A DNA stretch of 64,000 bases, taken from Gymnopus androsaceus JB14. Taxonomy: Eukaryota; Basidiomycota; Agaricomycetes; Agaricales; Omphalotaceae. The stretch's first letter is position 1, and the number at the start of each line of letters is the position of its first letter. The notes below the pieces were generated by a model. The model made no database searches and was not told where the DNA came from. It saw only the letters and a list, made by a program, of their open reading frames with translations. Below, one piece after another: positions 36,960 to 48,959 of the stretch. Made by a program: the position numbers and the translations under genes. Location of the stretch: NCBI GenBank assembly GCA_009733575.1, contig ML769527.1:62001-126000 (forward strand), in the 5' to 3' direction.

Positions 36960-37827
36960 TGTTCCGACAATTTTGTTCTAAATTTTCAGCGGTTGGAAGA
37001 TGAAGCCAATTTGATATTCCAACCTGTTCAATGCACTTGTATTATGGACTCGTCTGAAGCATCGCACTCGGCGTATAGGATCTGACGTTTCCCGTTTCAT
37101 TTCCTCTAGCCGGCCTTCAATGGGCTGGATGTTCTGGCCAATGCTTATCTATAAAATCACCACCTATGTCTTGTAATCTGCGGCGCCAGCTCGAGTCGCC
37201 GGGACGTTGAGAAAACCTGTTTGTTTCTAGTCATACCGACATGTAATATCCAGCATACTCGACCGCTACAGAATAACTACTATACTGTATACTTTCTTCA
37301 AAAAATATGTAACATGCGACTACAGGAATAAGTTATTCGACCCGGAGCGCGGTTCACTGAGCTGCTCTCATTTGTTGTCTGCATTGTATCCAAAACGGTA
37401 ATTAATAAATTATTTTTCTTTATTTTATCGTTGTAGTATGAATATCTACTATACTACCATGTATACCGATCGTGTTGTGACGACGAAGGAAACCGTAGCC
37501 CACGCGGAAGCTAGAATCGGAGAATAGGAAAGCAATACCAATCATGACAATGAAGGATACCGTATGACATGCAGAAAGTAGGAAGAGAAACGGAAAGCAA
37601 AATGCAGAACGAATACGGTCGCAGGTGGAACTGTGGAGGGAGCTTGGTGAATGTGAGTACCGATCATGACGACGAAGGCAAACGTTGTACATGCGGAAGG
37701 TAGAAAGAGAAACAAACGCAAAAGGTAGGTAAAATAAATACAGGTCATGACAATCATGAAGATGGAGATTGGGAGCCATAATCACCTCTATTCACATGTC
37801 CTCTTTCCTCTATACGTTCGAGAGCAT
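36960..37827. repeat. Non-coding tail of chimera 2 with three imperfect repeats
   Basis: About 37450-37790 matches 32610-32960. It holds three imperfect units beginning near 37464, 37535 and 37660, each with ATCATGACGACGAAGG-like sequence then a GGAAG/GAGAAAC purine block. No gene is supported in the rest. Confidence 0.5.
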
Positions 37828-39662
37828 CTATGGCCAAGGACAAGTGGGAACAAATATGGGAGCAAAGTATCCAGTCCACACCATGGGATAATACATCACT
37901 GCAGGAAGGTAGTGATGATAAACCATATGCGTGAATGTTGTGATACTCCAGCGACTTCGGGGACGACGAGGGCACCTTTTTCTAGAGAAGGTTGGATTGC
38001 AAGGGGTTGCAGGAGGATTTGAAGGAACGAGAGGAGAACTGTCATTTCCAGGATATATGTTGTTGTAGACGTTATAAGTCGGCTTGTTGTTAATAGTTGT
38101 GTGCTTATCTCCATTGACTGCATGAAATTTGCAACCGTTGAAAGTGGGATTTTGACTCCCACTGAAGAAGGCGCCGGGCAGTGAAGGCTATAATAGTATG
38201 CATAAACACACTTCGTATAGAAAAAGAAAAGAAAAGTGAAATTATTTACCTGAGGGCAAGGTTCATTTTCCGCCTCATCCTCGAAATCATCGTCTACGTC
38301 CTTTTCCGAGTCATGCACATTCAAATATTCTTCCTCGTCCACGAAAGCATCACACATGTCGTCTTCAGGCGTGGAACTATCGTGATTCTCGTTGGGCATG
38401 ATGTCGAAATCCGACATAGCATCCTCCGGATTACCATTATCTTTGTTGATCATAGGCAGCAAAGATGACGTGGGGCACGATGGGCTCGACGGATAGAGGT
38501 TAGGGATTTGGATGGATTCGTATGGGATAGGAGGCGTCGGAGCAGAAGCAGAGCGACCGTGTTGGCGAGGGGGAGCAAGCATATTTTCCAGATCCACCGG
38601 AGGACTGATCTCAGTCATCATCGTTGTCTCTATCTTGCTCCTAGCACGCGTCCCATTCCTCGCTTCCCCATGTGCGTGCTCCTTCTCCTTCTCTTTGGCC
38701 AGCTTCTCCCAATATTCCATCTCTTTCGACGTCAGTGTCTGAGTCGGGGACAGATCCGTTTGACCACCGATTGAAGATTCTGTTTGATGCTCCTCGCAGA
38801 ATTTGTGCTCGAAAAGAGTGAACGCGGTCTCCGATCGCTTGACGGAGTCCTCGTCTCGCATTAGCGGAGGTGGTGTTATACATGAGGATGAGGAAGAGGG
38901 GTAGCGTTCAAACAGTGAATTAGACGGAGTAGAGTAAGGATTGTCTGACCAGAGGTTAGGGGAGGTGAAAGCGTCGATGTAAGCATTTCGATCAGCTTCA
39001 GCGTCGCGGAGCTTCTCAGCCTCCCTCAACTTGTTCAAGATGTTCGGTGTGCGACGCTCCGTAAGCGATTTTTCGTAGTACTTGATAGCGGAAGATAGAT
39101 CACCCTTCTTTTGGTAAGCAGAACCTACTCGACCGTAGGCTTTTGCGACCAGTTTGAAATCGGCGCGCAGCTAAAGTGAAATAAGACATCGGAATATGAA
39201 ATTACTTGTAAAGGACTTACGGATTGACCTTCCTCAACAGCCTTTTCATAGGTCTCTATGGCTTCGTCATATTTTCCTTGTTCAAAGTATACAGCTAACA
39301 AACAATATGTGAGCGCAAATTCAGTAGTTAAAAGGGGCGCTTACCTCCCAGGTTGGTCAAGAAGGTGATACCCTTGGGCCAGGTGTCCCAAGCCTGCTGA
39401 TAGTTCTTTGCAGCCTGCTCAAACTCCTTCCTCCTGTAAGCATCACTGCCGGCTTGGTTCAGTGCTTCCGCTTTCTTCTTTGCTTGGGCTTCATGGTCGT
39501 CTATGTCCTCCATCTCAACATCTTTCGGCGCAGTAGGGTTATTTATGAATCTGCCCCCTTCGATTTTGAAGCCTGATGCATTAGCGAAAAATAGTGCTCT
39601 AAACGATGCATTGGTCAATTAAAACCTGTGTCTACGATCAAGGAGACGTACGAGGATGCCAT
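37828..39662 (-). CDS. Chimeric protein 2: motif, STI1 TPR2A, HMG-like piece, motif
   Basis: Five exons (39652-39662, 39345-39598, 39221-39294, 38250-39170, 37828-38187) join in frame to 539 aa. Residues 1-25 (MASSALFFANASGFKIEGGR then FINNP) are an added N-terminal motif with its own intron. Residues about 28-150 copy STI1 TPR2A, extending to LNKLREAEKLRDAEADRNAY. The next part includes EMEYWEKLAKEKEKEHA, resembling the end of an HMG box, and RQHGRSASAPTPPIPYESIQ. An acidic linker and a second motif (AFFSGSQNPTFNGCKFHAV, about 425) follow. The last 60 residues differ in frame from chimera 1. In TPR2A the first clamp Lys is lost (KKAG became NQAG), while TNLG and AKAYGR are kept. STI1 intron phases are conserved. 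Function unknown. Confidence 0.65.
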
Positions 39663-39699
39663 TGTCAAGAAAATGGGGTACGCAGCTCAATTGCTAGAC

Positions 39700-40078
39700 A
39701 CAGGGTTCACTATCAGTAAGCATGAAAATCCTTTGGGATGGAGAGAGCATGGGTAGAACAAGAGCAGTATATGAAGCACGGAGAATGGGGAGAGTTGAAC
39801 GCAAAACTGACCCAACGTATACTATTGCTTTTCCGCTGATAGAATATTTATCGAAACTTGGATCCTGATACACGAGAGATGAAGCACGATAGAATCCCCG
39901 AAACGAAACAGGGAAAGGGGAAACAAGATGCACAGCTCAGCTCGAGCGAAAGATTCAGCGCTCTGAACTGTGGCGCTATCAGGGCGCTAGGTATAGCTGT
40001 CGAAGTTGGATCAAGGGCCAAGAACGAAGCTTCTTCACTTTAACTATATTCAGCTTATTCTCTCCATCATGAGATGAC
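39700..40078. other. Upstream DNA of chimera 2
   Basis: About 39835-39915 matches the DNA just upstream of chimera 1's start (34600-34650), so the promoter region was duplicated along with the gene. The added N-terminal exon of chimera 2 lies between this block and the TPR2A exons. No separate gene is seen. Confidence 0.45.
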
Positions 40079-40228
40079 ATGGCCGTCGCCGCTCATCACC
40101 AAGAAAGCAAGCCTCAGGCTCTGCTCAACTCGGAAAATTCTGAACCAATTAGACCACCCCGAGTCGTATCTTCGCTGGAACGGCAAGCTTCCCTCGCGGG
40201 AACATATAGAGAAAGAGGTGATATTTGA
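40079..40228 (+). pseudogene. Fragment of the HAM1-like gene's first exon
   Basis: A 49-codon frame (MAVAAHHQESKPQALLNSEN then SEPIRPP) resembles the start of the gene at 34713, which has EPLINSENPEPNQT, and shares GGCAAGCTTCC. It then ends in TGA. It is the matching flank of the second chimera copy, cut short. Non-functional. Confidence 0.55.
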
Positions 40229-40448
40229 CTGACGCACATTTTCTTGGTAATCGCATGAGCCTGAGGGAGATTGAGAATCTGCCATCTGGTCCATGTTCAA
40301 CGTCCACAAACCGTAACCAAATCATTGGATTCTGCTCTCTAGTAATAGTATGTAGCCCCCGACGAAACCGATGGGAAGAGAGCACGAGCTGAGAATTCCA
40401 ACTACCCACTCACACAGAAATACATTCCAGTCTAGTCCAGTCTATTCC

Positions 40449-41252
40449 TTACATCGCACTCTTCGTGACCCCAAACAACGCCTCCACAGCCGCTTTCGTC
40501 CTCTCCTTCTCCTCCTTGACAATCCCCGCAAACTCTCTAAACCGGCCCTTCCCCGCTCTCCCCTCATCTCCTGCATCGCCTTGCAGTAGGAAAGCCATAC
40601 TCTCACTTGATAGGACCTGTGCCCCAGCTTGCCGCAAAGAGGCGAATGCTAGGGGAACTTCGAAGGGGTTGCAGGATGAAGTGGCGTCTGCGATTATGTA
40701 TATGTTGGGCTTGTTTGATGGGACGCGGAGAAGGGAGAGGGCTGTTTGGAGGATGCAGATGTGGGACTGGGAAGGAGAGGTGAGTAAAGCCTAGGGGTGT
40801 TTTGGATGTACGCACTTCAATACCCATAAGAACGATATTGTTCGGTCCAACATTGTCAATAATGCCCCGGACTTCAGGGACCAACATGGAGAACAATGTC
40901 TTGTCGATAGTTTTTAGATGTAGGTCGCCGAGAGAGGCGAGGTCGATGTCGGGGTCGGTTGGGCCGAGTGCTGCGAGGCGAGGTCGGAGTCGGTTAACGT
41001 TGGCATCTCAGTTGGAAAGAGCAAGTACCTTTGGAATTTTGCGTAGTGACTACAACAGGAAACCCAAAGAGTTTCGCGAATTTGAGCATCTTGTTGGTAG
41101 TTGCTACTACATGTTCGTAGCCGTGGATTGCAGAGCCTAAGGGCTTTCATTAGAAGGTACTTATAATCAGAAAGATACTGATACTGATACTCACGAAAGC
41201 GGCTTTGAATATCGCAGATGAGGAAAAGCGTATCAGATTGGGTGTGAGCCAT
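40449..41252 (-). CDS. Isochorismatase-family cysteine hydrolase
   Basis: Four exons (41195-41252, 41029-41136, 40816-40970, 40449-40766) give 212 aa, the usual size of the family. The catalytic triad can be placed: Asp14 (LICDIQSRF), Lys79 (TIDKTLFSML) and Cys111 (SHICILQTAL). The GIESHICI strand around the Cys and the later ADATSSC element fit fungal isochorismatase-domain proteins of the ISOC1/YcaC type. True isochorismatase activity is not implied; substrates of this subgroup are mostly unknown. The start at 41252 gives the expected short N-terminus before the first strand. It is divergent from G1, about 255 bp away, and is not part of any duplication here. Confidence 0.9.
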
Positions 41253-41507
41253 AAAATGATGAAGGCAACGGATTGATATACTATAATATTAATTTATATA
41301 CATAATATATATATGTAAATTTGGCACGTTACCAACAAGTTGGTTTCTTTCCGTCCGCCACGCCAAACCAGCTAGCTTACGCTTGGTCCAAGCATCCAGC
41401 GCTGAGCAGTCCTCTCATTTTCTACGCCTAGTCAGGTTTACTTTCGTTCTTTCTCTTTTATTTTTCCGACCAATCCAAAAACGAAAATACAAAAAAAGTA
41501 TACAGTA

Positions 41508-44500
41508 ATGCAGACCCCCGTTGCAATTGATGATTTTTCCGCACAGCTCCGCGTACGGATCTATCTATTCTATCTATTCAGGTTAAATGCTAACTACTAT
41601 ATCTTGCAGTTTGATTCGTTCAAGCTGGGCAAGCCGCTGCCTGCGTCCATGACCATGGCACACAAACATTCCCGCTCTCATTCTCGCAATGCTTCGATTT
41701 CCCTTTCCACGACCCTTCCAACGACCAACTCCATGCCCACCCTCGCTTCTGCTGCTGCATCGTCCAAACGCAATTCGCATCATCGCCGACGCTCCTCTGT
41801 ATCCACCCGTCATGAATCCGCTGAGATCATGGGTGTCTCAGTTCCGGAGAATATCTGGGAAGCCAAGGCTGACCTGGATAACACTGAAAAGGACTCGATA
41901 CGTCGAAGAGCGCTTTGGGCTCTCGAAGGGAAACAGGTCAACCTTGACAAGGTCGAGATTCCAGAGACCCTTCCTACTTCTACGAGTACACTCACGGGTT
42001 CCTTGATGGCGAGTAGCAAACGGGACTCGTTCAAACCCTCATCCTCAAAAGATCAATTGCATACATTGGTTGAAGAGGAGGAGGAGGAGGAGGAGGATTC
42101 GCCTGTACCCGTAACGGTGCTTCCAGTGATGCCAAAACGCACGAGGCCAGCTACGTTGTCTTTACGACCCCTTTCTCTCATTCCAGATGTCGGCCTGCCT
42201 ACGCCATCATCAACTCCAGGTGCCCGTCCCGGTTTGAAGTCTTTATCCCTGGTTCCTAGCAATCCTAGCGACGACATCACCTCTCCCACCCCTTCTCGCT
42301 CTCGGCCGGTGCTCAATTTACACATTGACAGCACCGTGGATGAGGCTGCTTATCGTCCCACCAAACGCAGTAGCATCTCCTACAAATCGTCGTCTTCTTC
42401 GACTTCGATGTCCTCCGCAGCGGGTCTTCCCACACCCGAGATGACTCCCACCTTTGCTGAGCGCCACAATAGTCTGAGTCTGGGCAGCAATGCTAGCTCT
42501 AGCGATGAAGATCTTTCACCCCAACAAACCAACAATGCCAATGCCAACCCTTCAGCTTACAGCCGCCACAGACCCCTAAGCGTTAGCGAACAGCATTTCC
42601 TATTCAAATCCCACAACGCGCTGTTGATGAGGATACAGGATCTCGAAAAGGCGTTGAGTGTACGTCGGTCTTCTATGTCGTCTGTCTCTATGTCTGGGTC
42701 TGGGTCTCGCCCCATCTCGATTGCCTATTCCATAGCTGATTCCGAAGCGTCTTCGGAGCCAAGCGATGAAATGCTCCGTCTCGTCGCAGATCTCAAAGCA
42801 GAACGCGATGAGCTAAAGCGCGATGTGGATGGATGGAGAGTCCGTGTTGGGGATCTCGAAGCGCAGATTTCGCTTTTGGCGAGGAGGATCGAGGGGGAGA
42901 GGAGGGAAGCGTGGGTTGCGAGATCGAAAGTGGGGTTGTTGGAGGCGGAGAAGGGGGCGTTGGAGAGGGAGCTTGCGCAGGTAAAAGATGAGTTGAGAGA
43001 GAGGGATGGGGAGGTGAAGGAGCTGAAGGGGTGAGGGAGGAGAATGAGAGGCTTGGAAGGGAGTGCGAGGAGTGGAAGAGGGAGGTGGAGAGGTTGAGGG
43101 CGGCTGAGAGGAGGTACACTGCTGCCTCTCTCGACACTGACACCTCCCTTGACTCGAGTTCCACCGAGGTCGAGGAAATTGACTTTGGTTCCTTTGATAA
43201 TGGGTACCCGCTCAAGGCCGTTGAAGAGGAGGAACAGCTTGACGAGGACCTCCTCGATAGTCCGCAGATTCCGCAAGAGGATATCGAGGAGGACTATCTA
43301 TCTTCGGAAGAGGACGAAGATAATGGATTGGCCGGATACGAAGATGAGGATGAAGACTTGGACGAGGAGTTGGACTTGGACTTGACGTCCTCGTCTTTTG
43401 GCTCGGTCCATGAACCTTCGGCTTTCCAGCCTCGTTCCCTTGCTCATTTAGAGAATGGCCCGATATCTCCTGCCTCTCCTTCCTGGTTCCGGCGCCAACA
43501 CCCCGTCTACACTGACACCTGGCTCCCGTTCCCCATCGGCGTCTCCCACGCCCATGGATGCGTTCAAGTTCCCTCGTGCTGCTCCTGCCACCGCTCCTGT
43601 TGCTGCGGCTGCCCCTACACACCGCGTAATAGGATCTTTATCGAAAACCTGGACGTTCCCTGCTGCCGCTGCCCGTCAACAAACTCAAACTCCTCCTTCC
43701 CAGTCTCGCGATCGCGACGAGGTAGACAAGTTCTTCAACTGCCTCGAAGACTCAGAGTCCGACTCCTCCACTGCTGGATCGAGGTCTCCCGTGTCGCCTT
43801 ACACTTACGATTCGGAGCACAACAAGGGTTACAGTTTATTTGCGAAAGCGCTGGAAGCGTTTGATGAGGATGATGTGATGCCGTTTTCTCTTCCGCCGGG
43901 TGTTTTGGGTGCGATTGGGGAGGAGGAGCAAGAGTCCCCCCGGTTGTTGGATGTTGTTTTCGAAGAGGAGGAGGAGGGGGGGGAGGAGGCTCAGGTTGAT
44001 GATAACGAGGAGAGATGATAACGATATGTTCGGAGCCGGTGCGGGAATTATGATTACGGTTACGCCTGCTGCAGAGGATAATGACGACGATGAGTATCCG
44101 TCTCCTCAGATCGAGGATTCGGATGTTGAGGAAGATGAGAAGGACCAGGAGGAACAGGAGGATGATGAGAGCAGAGCGAACAGGTTGTGCAGGTCTCCAA
44201 CTCCTCAGCACACTTTTCCTTCGCTCGGAAGCCTGTGCCTCTTTTTAACGACGAGTTTGATGAAGATGATAACGATGTTCCTTTTAACTTTGGACATCCG
44301 CTCCCTCTTCGTTCGTCTACGCCTCCTGAATGATCTACCAATGTCCACTCCGCCACGCAGTACTCTTTCACGCAGCGTGAGGGCCCCTTCGCCGTCGACG
44401 TCGTCTATCCCCCGACCGAAGTCTTTCATCAATAACTTCTCTTCCTCGTCTTCGACTCTTGTCGATTCCGATTCTTCGTTTTCGTCAGTGACGACATCGG

Positions 44501-45317
44501 CATCGATCATGTCTCCTTCCCCGCCTTCCAAGCTTCCCATTCGTTCATCATCATTTGCCACTCCGCCCACCAACACCAAGCGTGTAGGAGCAGCACCTTC
44601 GTTCATTCCTCAACCAGCGCCGGTCTCCTCTGTGTCTTTTCCTTCTTCTTCGCCTAGCCCGATGCGCAAAGGACCAACTTTACGCGAAAGGCCTTCTGGG
44701 ACTGTGGCTAGCTTCATCCGTCAGCCAGCGAGAAAAACGCCTTTAATGGCCGCCGCCTCGAAGACTGGGCACAATGATTCAGATTCAATTCCAAATGGTT
44801 CGGCATCCTCCAACTCCAATCCTAACTGTACGTAGTGCTGATTCGTTATTGTTTTGTAGTTTTCGATCTATGACGAACGTTAACGAATGGTCTCGTTTTT
44901 CTTCTTCCTCTAACAGACACGTCCCCAGCGCATGCAGACTCCGCCGACTCCTCTTCGGTTCGCTCAATCTCCCGCTTCGAGGCCTCGTATTCCAGTTCTA
45001 TCGAGGCAGAGGCAGGTGACGGCTTGACTTCAATCAACTCCAACTCCACGCCCCAGTCTTCTTCGCCCTCTCTATCATCCATCATGACCTCTCCAAAACT
45101 ATCTTTCCTCTCAGGCTTCATTCCTCGTCCTTGGGAGTCGGCCTCGGTCCCAGGTGCTGTCCCTGTCACGAAATCAAAATCGAACCCTACGAGTAGAGTG
45201 TACGTTTCGAGGGATAGGCAGTTGGAGAGGTTGAGGTTGAGGTTGCAGCACGATGGCTCAAGGTTCTTCTCTGAGGACGTGTGCCAGAGGTGCGACGGTG
45301 CGGTGGTTTATCTTTGA
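41508..45317 (+). pseudogene. G1: large coiled-coil protein gene, several frameshifts
   Basis: Best-preserved copy of a conserved-looking basidiomycete protein of unknown function. The start MQTPVAIDDFSAQLR is followed by an intron (41553-41609, branch CTAAC). Then come a Ser/Arg-rich part, RRRALWALEGKQVNLDKVEI, a Glu run, a long coiled coil (about 42620-43120), acidic and Ser/Pro-rich disordered DNA, a second intron (44828-44916) and a tail ending in SEDVCQRCDGAVVYL. The frame breaks at about 43032 (TGA), 43490, 44018, 44168 (one base lost versus G2) and 44328 (one base gained). Reading continues in the expected frame after each, so the gene died recently or the purine-rich runs hide sequencing errors. 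The stop codon is followed directly by GGTAAGT, suggesting a 3'UTR intron. Confidence 0.75.
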
Positions 45318-46396
45318 GGTAAGTGTTTTTTTGATTTGCCTCCAGTCATGGTCTGCTTATTGATGTATGCTTGATATGTTATATACAGGTCAACAATGGA
45401 CATTTCGATGTATCTGTATGTACTACGCTTGGTGCCTCAGACACAAACGCACGCATTGGACCGTTCCATGTTCATATATTTTTACATGCATCCATTTTCT
45501 TTTCTTTTCACAAGTATACGTACGTACTCCGTTTCGCTGCACCTTCGTTCTATTCTTGTTTTTATTCATACTACATATCGATATTCGATATCCTTATTGG
45601 CGGAAAGGCAGCAGGCTAGCCATTTTTGCTTGTATTGTATTTACCATTTTCTGTTGTGTACAAAATGACTACCATATGCATGGTGCTCACTCATCTTCTG
45701 GTTGAAACGTTCTTCAACGCTCAACGCTACTACATATGTTTTTTCCTCACTTTTTTTCGACCAATATATGCATCCTCTATGACTCTGAGCACAGGTATCC
45801 TCCCTTTTTTATTGACTATATATGGTGCACTGATGCCTTGTTGGATTGTGCGTGCCGGTAGAGTATTCTTGGATAGACCGAGAAGATCGTGCTATAAACC
45901 CGCACCTGGCTTTTCGTACGTATGTATAGCATCCTTCGAATAGCTTCCGATACCTCTGAATCTGATATCGATCTTTCGTGCTCAAACTACCTCAACTTGG
46001 ATGGACTCGGGAGCTTGACGTCCTTGCTTACTTGCAACGTTCATCAAGTTGAATCTTGAAGAACTTGAAGATTCAAGTTTATACTTCCAACTTCCAACCA
46101 AATTGTTGGCATACTTGCGAAACAGCCACTGCAGTCATTGTGTGATTCAAAGTTGCCATGATAAATGTTCAGCACTGTCCAGGTTACTGATCATCATCAT
46201 AGGTGCAATGACTTGGTGGTGATGGTGATAAACAAATCAGCCAACTGTTCGTTCCCACACATAATACTCATAAGGCAGGTATAATTTTGCTTGCCACCGA
46301 ACTCGACCCGAACTCACACTTCGGATTTCCAACATTTGAGCTCTACTCTCCTTCCGCTCATACCTATCCAAGACTCATCTTAACCGCGTTTACAAT
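45318..46396. other. G1-H1 spacer
   Basis: Matches the G2-H2 spacer (52927-53996) through most of its length, including the possible 3'UTR intron after G and an AT-rich stretch. It holds only short frames, not conserved as protein. It probably contains the G terminator and the H promoter. Confidence 0.6.
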
Positions 46397-47978
46397 ATGC
46401 CAACTGTCTGGTTTATGGTTGATGATACAGATTCGAGGCTGAATTATACAGAGACTCAGGAGGACATGTGGTTTCAAGTGTCCCCAGATTCTCAAGGCTT
46501 TCTGGCTCTGAGACAGGGCCTACATACAACAATACTTTGTGTTCTGCAGAGGGCAATACCAGTGTTAGCTTTCACTTTAATGGTGAGTGTGGGCTAGACA
46601 TTTATTGCCAGTATGTATTAGTAATTTAATGCAGGTTCTTCAAGTTTGGAGTGTATGGGTCCTTAGTGGGATCGGAGGCATCAGTTCTTGAATCTCCATT
46701 TTGTGCTATTGAGTGCACACTCGATGGTGCACCAACAGAAGTTTTCCAACAAACAACACAACTAGCAGCAACAAACAACAATGTTCTTGCATGTCGAAAC
46801 ATTGCTGACAATTCGACAATCCACTCATCTTCAGGAGAGCATGAGCTCATAATTAGTGTTACCTATTTCTCAGCAGACCTCCACTGGGAGAGTGGTCCTT
46901 GGATTATGTCACATACGAGAGCCTGGTCAATCCTGCAATAGATGGAGAAATTTTACAGGCTGGCAATTTAGATGTTGCAAATGTAACAGATTACAACATG
47001 CTAACCTTTGGACCAAATTGGACTCATATCTCTGGCCCTGAGGGCACGTCCTTGACAAGTTCCCTCAATCTAATATGACAATAAAGTTTAATGGTAAATA
47101 CCGTTTTTTATGTCATTAAGTGTTTGGTTCTCATTGAGGCATTTTAGGAACTTCTGTTTCTCTATATGGAGACTAACTCTGGAGTTACACCAAATGCCAC
47201 ATATAAGATTGATGACCTTGATGCAGTCCCATTTCCATTGCCAACCTCTGAGCCTGGGACTAATCAGCTTCTACTCACAGCTCCCGACCTTGGCATTGGA
47301 GAACACACAGCAGTGATCAACTGTTAATGGTAGCAACACACCATTGGAAATTAGCTATTTCTATGTGACATCTCTTACCAAAGCAGAGCAACAATCACTT
47401 ACTTCCTCTAGACATCTCAAGTCTGGGGTGATAATGGGAGCTGTCTTGGGTACAATCATACCAATCATGCTATTGACAGTAGCAATAGCTGTTGCATGGA
47501 CCAGGAGAAAATCCAGGCAAAGAAGAGCACTCAGAATGCTTGCTCCATTCCCATTCATATCCCAAACTCCTCACAGTGTCCTACCTAAGCAACTGTTTGG
47601 TCAACTTGTCTTGATGCTGCCAACATCCAAAAAGAATATCAACGGTAGGCTTCCTTATCCATAATTTAATCATATCTCATTGCAGAAGTCCTGATAATCA
47701 TCCTAGACTAGTACTTGCAGCAGGTGAAGCTGAAAATAATGATGGGGATAGACCTGGTCCACAGAACCTTCTCACTATGAAGCTTGAGCAGCGCTTTTAG
47801 TCACGCTAGAACAGAACCAGCAATTGAACGACGACAGCAATTGGAGCAGTTGACTCCACAGCAGCAGCAAGTACAGGCACAACTGCTTACTGTTCATACA
47901 GACAGTGGCCTACGTCTGACTGGAGAAGAGTCTCTGGAGGAGATATATGAGGTGCCACCTGGCTACACGGAGTCATGA
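46397..47978 (+). pseudogene. H1: membrane glycoprotein gene, broken
   Basis: Same gene as H2 (53997-55583). Exon order and introns correspond, but the frame is lost in exon 1 (near 46512), again at the start of exon 2 (one T missing in AAGTTTGG at about 46636), and at a stop within the equivalent of VINVNGS (47322). The membrane segment region still reads well (47430-47510). The last exon has a one-base loss near 47797. Non-functional. Confidence 0.8.
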
Positions 47979-48300
47979 TTTTCAAGTACAGGATGTACAT
48001 CCCTCCCTATAAATCCGCTGCAGGCACTGGTGAACTGGGGGCAGAATTGGGTATCCTCACTCAAATTTTGGATTCATTGGACGGGTTCAAGGATGTTGCA
48101 CTGTGGTACTAAACCTGGAGCTGGAGTGGAAGGAAGAGAAGGCAGAGTGGAAGGAATAGATAAATGGAATGGCGAAGGAGTTAGAGGCGGAGCAGGAGGA
48201 GGAGGTACTCAGGCTGGAGCTGACGGAATGCAAAGATCGGAAAGAATTTCTGGATCAACTGGCTGTTTAAATTTAATTTATAGTTCCTGTTGAAGATTTA
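47979..48300 (+). repeat. Duplicated tail after H with coiled-coil-like codons
   Basis: The 300 bases after H1 match those after H2 (55584-55910). One frame reads like a charged helix (MAKELEAEQEEEVLRLELT), but stops precede it in both copies. It may be the remnant of a former last exon of H or of another gene. The following DNA to about 48500 matches 55910-56120. Confidence 0.45.
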
Positions 48301-48959
48301 GTCAATGGCTATCATTTCAAGGTTTTGATTTGAGTCTTCAGTTTCTCTCAGCCCTCAACTACTCAAACCTTTATTGCTTTCCTGCTCTTATTTCATCGGA
48401 CGTCACACAAGGGAGGCCAGGTCTGGAGCATACAACCTGACTCTGTCCAGTCTCTTTATCCCTCTTCATGATCCTCATGACTATAAAAGCGCTGTTCTCG
48501 TTGCTCATGCTCCCCTTTGAACCAGGATTGTAGTGTTGATTACAACGCGTTACTATCCTATGATTTCACGACGAACAAGTGGCTAGCAATGAGCACGTGC
48601 AGGTTCGCAATGAAATTCTTATGCGGAAGACGATGTTTCTTGCATAAAGTGCTTATAGCTGATAATCAGATATTCAGAAGGCGAAGAATAAAAATCGTTC
48701 ATAATGATTCATTGTCCGCACTGATATCAAAGTAAATATTTCCCGACCCGTTTCCTGTTGTCCATTCAGTTTTTTTGGGAACTGATCAGAAACTTTGTTG
48801 AGTATTCCCTGATTCCGTGTGTGCTATCCAATTCGCCCTCGTTAGTATCGAAATCAACGTAACGAAACTGGCAATGTCAAAGCTGGCTGATTTCCGTTTT
48901 CGTCCGGAATCCCACGCGTTTCCTTCTACTCACTCTATCGTTTATCGACTTTCTATACT

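Noticed and set aside
32997..39662. The chimeras as retrocopies of STI1
   Set aside because: They keep STI1's introns at the same positions, so they came from DNA-level duplication.
43212..43622. Long antisense frames under the G genes
   Set aside because: They are shadows of the GAG/GAA-rich and TCC/TCT-rich coding repeats and lack any domain.
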